From an uncultured Magnetococcales bacterium (GTDB lineage: Bacteria > Pseudomonadota > Magnetococcia > Magnetococcales > Magnetaquicoccaceae), in NCBI GenBank assembly GCA_903913345.1, contig CAIWLA010000491.1, positions 1 to 7,295 on the forward strand: 7,295 bases of DNA. Reading direction: 5' to 3'. Below, piece after piece: positions 5,095-7,295 of this stretch (position 1 is its first letter; every line of letters begins with the position of its first letter). A program made the translations under genes and the position numbers. The notes beneath the pieces were generated by a model. The model searched no databases, was not told the DNA's origin, and was given only the letters and a program-made list of their open reading frames with translations.

Positions 5095-6240
5095 CTATAC
5101 AAGAAAATCGGCAACCACTTCCACAGGTTGACGCACGGGAGAGGCCAATTTTTCACGAATGGAGGCAAAACCCGCTCGCATCCGTCCCACCGCTTCGGTA
5201 TCCGTCAACAACCGCATGAGATCCTGGGCAAGCAGGTCAGGACGAACCTCTGCTTGAACACGTTCCGTCACCAAACCATATCCAGCCACCAGATTGGCCA
5301 GTGAAATGAACGGTACCTGGATCAATCGTCGCCCGATTTCATAAGTCAATCGGTTGACACGATAAACAACCACCATCGGCGTACCCAGCAGAGCCGCCTC
5401 CAAGGTCGCCGTTCCCGATGCCACCAACGCCGCATCGGCGGCCCCCAACAACGCATAGGTCTCGCCACGCACAATGACCACACTGGGCATCCCAACGGCC
5501 TCCGCAGAGTGTTCCGCTGGCCAAAGAGCCGCCACATCATCCAGAGAGAGGCTGTCGGCCAACGCCAACGCAAAACGCACCCGAGGCAACCTGCGGGCCA
5601 GTTCACGACAAGTGGCCAACAGGGGGCCCAACAATTGTTTCAACTCTCCATGGCGACTGCCCGGCAACAACACCACCAGAGACTCTTCAGGGGTCATCCC
5701 CAGGGCCTGGCGCACGACATCACGGGGATGCGTCGGCACCGCCAAATGGGTCAGAGGATGCCCCACAAAGGTAACCGGCAGCGAAGTCTGCGCATAAATG
5801 GCCGGTTCAAAAGGAAACAAAACCAACAAGTGGTCCAACAGGCGGGCAATCCGCTCCACACGACCCCGTCGCCACGCCCAAACCTGGGGGCTGACATAAT
5901 GGACAACGGGAATACCCAATCCCTTGGCCCGCTGGGCCAAAAAAAAATTAAAATCCGGCAAATCAATGGTAATCAACAGACGGGGACGTTCCACATCCAG
6001 CAAATGGGTCAAATGGGTAAAAACCTGCCACAAGCGGGGAAACTGTTTGACCACCTCCACCAGGCCCACAACGGACAAGTCATTGATATCAAACTGTCCC
6101 TGCAAGCCAGCGGCCCGCATCCGCACCCCCCCGACACCCAGGGCGGTCAACCGGGGAAAACGTGCCCGCAACGCCGTCAGCAGCTCCCCCCCCAATAAAT
6201 CACCGGAGGACTCTCCGGCTACCATCATCACTTTAAGCAC
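5095..6240 (-). CDS. lpxB: Lipid-A-disaccharide synthase
   Basis: LpxB (381 aa, normal family length, glycosyltransferase family 19) joins UDP-2,3-diacylglucosamine to 2,3-diacylglucosamine-1-phosphate to make the lipid A disaccharide, at the cytoplasmic face of the inner membrane. Family landmarks are AGESSGD (8-14), the acceptor-side DLPDFN (93-98), YVSPQVWAWR (115-124), VGHPL (159-163), LLPGSR (191-196), the UDP-binding VASGTATLE (273-281) and VVVYRVN (290-296). The segment SLANLVAGYGLVTERVQ (313-329) differs from the commoner SLPNLLAGREVVPELLQ but keeps the Glu and Gln. The start is a GTG that overlaps the end of the upstream oxidoreductase gene by 8 nt, with no ribosome binding site of its own, which suggests translational coupling; ATGs at codons 5 and 6 are alternatives. 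Codons for FNFFLA contain nine consecutive T residues on the coding strand. Confidence 0.96.
   Translation of the reverse strand: MLKVMMVAGESSGDLLGGELLTALRARFPRLTALGVGGVRMRAAGLQGQFDINDLSVVGLVEVVKQFPRLWQVFTHLTHLLDVERPRLLITIDLPDFNFFLAQRAKGLGIPVVHYVSPQVWAWRRGRVERIARLLDHLLVLFPFEPAIYAQTSLPVTFVGHPLTHLAVPTHPRDVVRQALGMTPEESLVVLLPGSRHGELKQLLGPLLATCRELARRLPRVRFALALADSLSLDDVAALWPAEHSAEAVGMPSVVIVRGETYALLGAADAALVASGTATLEAALLGTPMVVVYRVNRLTYEIGRRLIQVPFISLANLVAGYGLVTERVQAEVRPDLLAQDLMRLLTDTEAVGRMRAGFASIREKLASPVRQPVEVVADFLV
5939..5947 (-). repeat. Nine-base homopolymer inside lpxB
   Basis: Nine A residues on the plus strand (nine T on the coding strand) span the Asn-Phe-Phe-Leu codons at about residues 98-101 of LpxB. 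It is the longest A/T run I found inside a gene in this window. Confidence 0.9.
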
Positions 6241-7216
6241 GAGAGGATACCAGAGGGGCGGCGGTTCCCGGACGATAAATGGCCTGCCGAATCCGGGTCA
6301 CCACCTGCAAAGCGCGCCGACCATCCCGTCCGCTCACCACAGGAGGAATACCCCGATGAACCGCCGTGCAGAAGGCGCGAATCTCCGCTTCCAGGGTGTC
6401 ATAGTCCCGCACAGGCAAGGAAACCTCCTCGATCACAGAAACCTCTGTGCCAGACACCGACACCCTTTCCGCACCCCTGCGCACCATGGAGAGATTTTTT
6501 TGAATAAAATCAAGCGTGAAAAAACCATCTGGCTGAAAAATCTGCATCCGCCGCTTGACCTCAGGGGAAACCCGTGAGGCCGTCACGTTGGCCACACAGC
6601 CATTTTGAAAACGGAGACGGGCAGTGGCCACATCCACCTGATCAGTGACCACCGACAGCCCCACAGCATCCACATCCACCACTTCCGATTGAAAAAAATA
6701 AAGAATCAAGTCAACATCATGAATCATTAAGTCCAGCATCACATCCAGATCCAGAGAACGGGTCTTGAAGGGTGCCAACCGCGAAGCCTCAATAAATCGC
6801 GGTGTGTGCAACAGACCGCTGTGCATCAAGGCCTCCACCGTTGGGTGGAACCGCTTGAGTTGCCCGACCTGCAACACCCGGCCCATCCGTTCGGCCAGAT
6901 CAATCAGGGCATCCGCCTCTTCCAGGGTCGTCGTCATGGGTTTTTCCAGCAACACGTGCAACCCGGCCCGCAAACAGGCATCCGCAACCCCGAAATGGCT
7001 CCAGGTGGGGGTTGCGATGGTCACCAGATCCACCTGCGAAAAAATCTCCGTATAGTCCGAATAATACGGAACAGACAACTCCTCGCCGACCCGACGGGCA
7101 TGCTGAGGAGAGGCATCCACCACCGCCACCAGTTTTACCCAGGGAATCTGCTGGTATTTGAGTGCGTGAATACGACCCAAATAGCCCACACCAATGACCG
7201 CCGCCCGCAACGGCAT
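6233..7216 (-). CDS. Gfo/Idh/MocA oxidoreductase of the lipid A operon (possibly GnnA-like)
   Basis: This 327-aa NAD(P)-dependent oxidoreductase has an N-terminal Rossmann fold, AVIGVGYLGRIHA (GxGxxG at residues 9-14), the family's EKPM motif (91-94, lysine of the active site), GQLKRFHP (118-125) and LDLMIHDVDLIL with the catalytic-type His-Asp. The C-terminal domain contains ARLRFQNGCVANVTASRV, as in homologues encoded just before lpxB in deltaproteobacteria. In Acidithiobacillus ferrooxidans a relative, GnnA, oxidises the 3-hydroxyl of UDP-GlcNAc and works with the aminotransferase GnnB so that lipid A carries amide-linked acyl chains. Position next to lpxB suggests a similar sugar-nucleotide substrate here; this is inference, and no gnnB is visible. 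I start at 7216 because GGAG lies 5 nt upstream and the Rossmann strand follows directly. The ATG at 7258 would add 14 polar residues. Confidence 0.88.
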   Translation of the reverse strand: MPLRAAVIGVGYLGRIHALKYQQIPWVKLVAVVDASPQHARRVGEELSVPYYSDYTEIFSQVDLVTIATPTWSHFGVADACLRAGLHVLLEKPMTTTLEEADALIDLAERMGRVLQVGQLKRFHPTVEALMHSGLLHTPRFIEASRLAPFKTRSLDLDVMLDLMIHDVDLILYFFQSEVVDVDAVGLSVVTDQVDVATARLRFQNGCVANVTASRVSPEVKRRMQIFQPDGFFTLDFIQKNLSMVRRGAERVSVSGTEVSVIEEVSLPVRDYDTLEAEIRAFCTAVHRGIPPVVSGRDGRRALQVVTRIRQAIYRPGTAAPLVSSRA

Positions 7217-7261
7217 CCCCTCTCCGGTCTCGTCATGTCCATCAAACGGTCTGTCCATGGC

Positions 7262-7295
7262 CTAACCATCCGCCTTGGTAAAGCCAATGGTGGCC
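7262..7295 (-). CDS. Tail of an upstream gene (partial, unidentified)
   Basis: Reading into the window from its right edge on the minus strand, one frame gives ten codons (ATIGFTKADG) and a TAG at 7264-7262. That stop lies 45 nt before the preferred oxidoreductase start and 3 nt before the alternative ATG at 7258, a spacing that would suit an operon. By analogy with other lpx operons this could be lpxI, lpxA or gnnB, but ten residues are too few to tell. Another frame also stays open to a TGA just beyond 7258, so even the frame is uncertain. Confidence 0.3.
   Translation of the reverse strand, partial: ATIGFTKADG

Noticed and set aside
5509..6198. A 229-codon plus-strand open frame
   Set aside because: It is fully antisense to lpxB. 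The translation is Gln/Arg/Pro/His-rich and resembles no protein, while lpxB has all its family motifs.

Overview
This 7.3-kb window looks like chromosome from a Gram-negative Pseudomonadota bacterium with moderate to high GC. It carries lipid A synthesis (LpxB), an outer-membrane beta-barrel protein, an NlpI-type lipoprotein, a SCO copper chaperone for respiratory oxidases, and a tRNA-Lys with an encoded CCA end. The order Gfo/Idh oxidoreductase then lpxB, and the protein flavour, would suit a deep-branching group such as Magnetococcales or an lpx operon of deltaproteobacterial type. That placement is a guess, because no rRNA or marker gene settles it.

Left third, plus strand (1-2712): a SCO/SenC protein with a signal peptide, a CxxxC copper site and an unusual C-terminal membrane helix. 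A 188-bp hairpin-rich gap follows. Next is an envelope protein that appears to join an N-terminal SPOR-like (peptidoglycan-binding) domain to a C-terminal outer-membrane barrel. Directly after it lies a degraded DUF4160-DUF2442 pair: the DUF4160 gene keeps only about its first 33 codons and runs into an intact DUF2442 gene, and a 16-bp direct repeat sits at both starts.

Middle (2713-3693): tRNA-Lys(CUU) on the minus strand with a clear intrinsic terminator and a possible stable-RNA promoter, then a small four-helix CopD-like membrane protein on the plus strand.

Right half, minus strand (3720-7295): what looks like one co-directional operon, read right to left. It holds the tail of an unidentified gene, a Gfo/Idh/MocA oxidoreductase, lpxB (overlapping it by 8 nt), a thioredoxin and an NlpI-like TPR lipoprotein. 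The first two complete genes belong to lipid A biosynthesis, and the oxidoreductase may be a GnnA-like UDP-GlcNAc 3-dehydrogenase. NlpI-like proteins scaffold peptidoglycan hydrolases and proteases at the outer membrane. The theme is envelope construction, with thioredoxin as a housekeeping redox protein.

The most interesting items are the SPOR-plus-barrel architecture, the deletion and repeat in the DUF4160/DUF2442 pair, the possible GnnA role, and a nine-base homopolymer inside lpxB. I see no mobile element, CRISPR array or clearly new multi-gene defence system.
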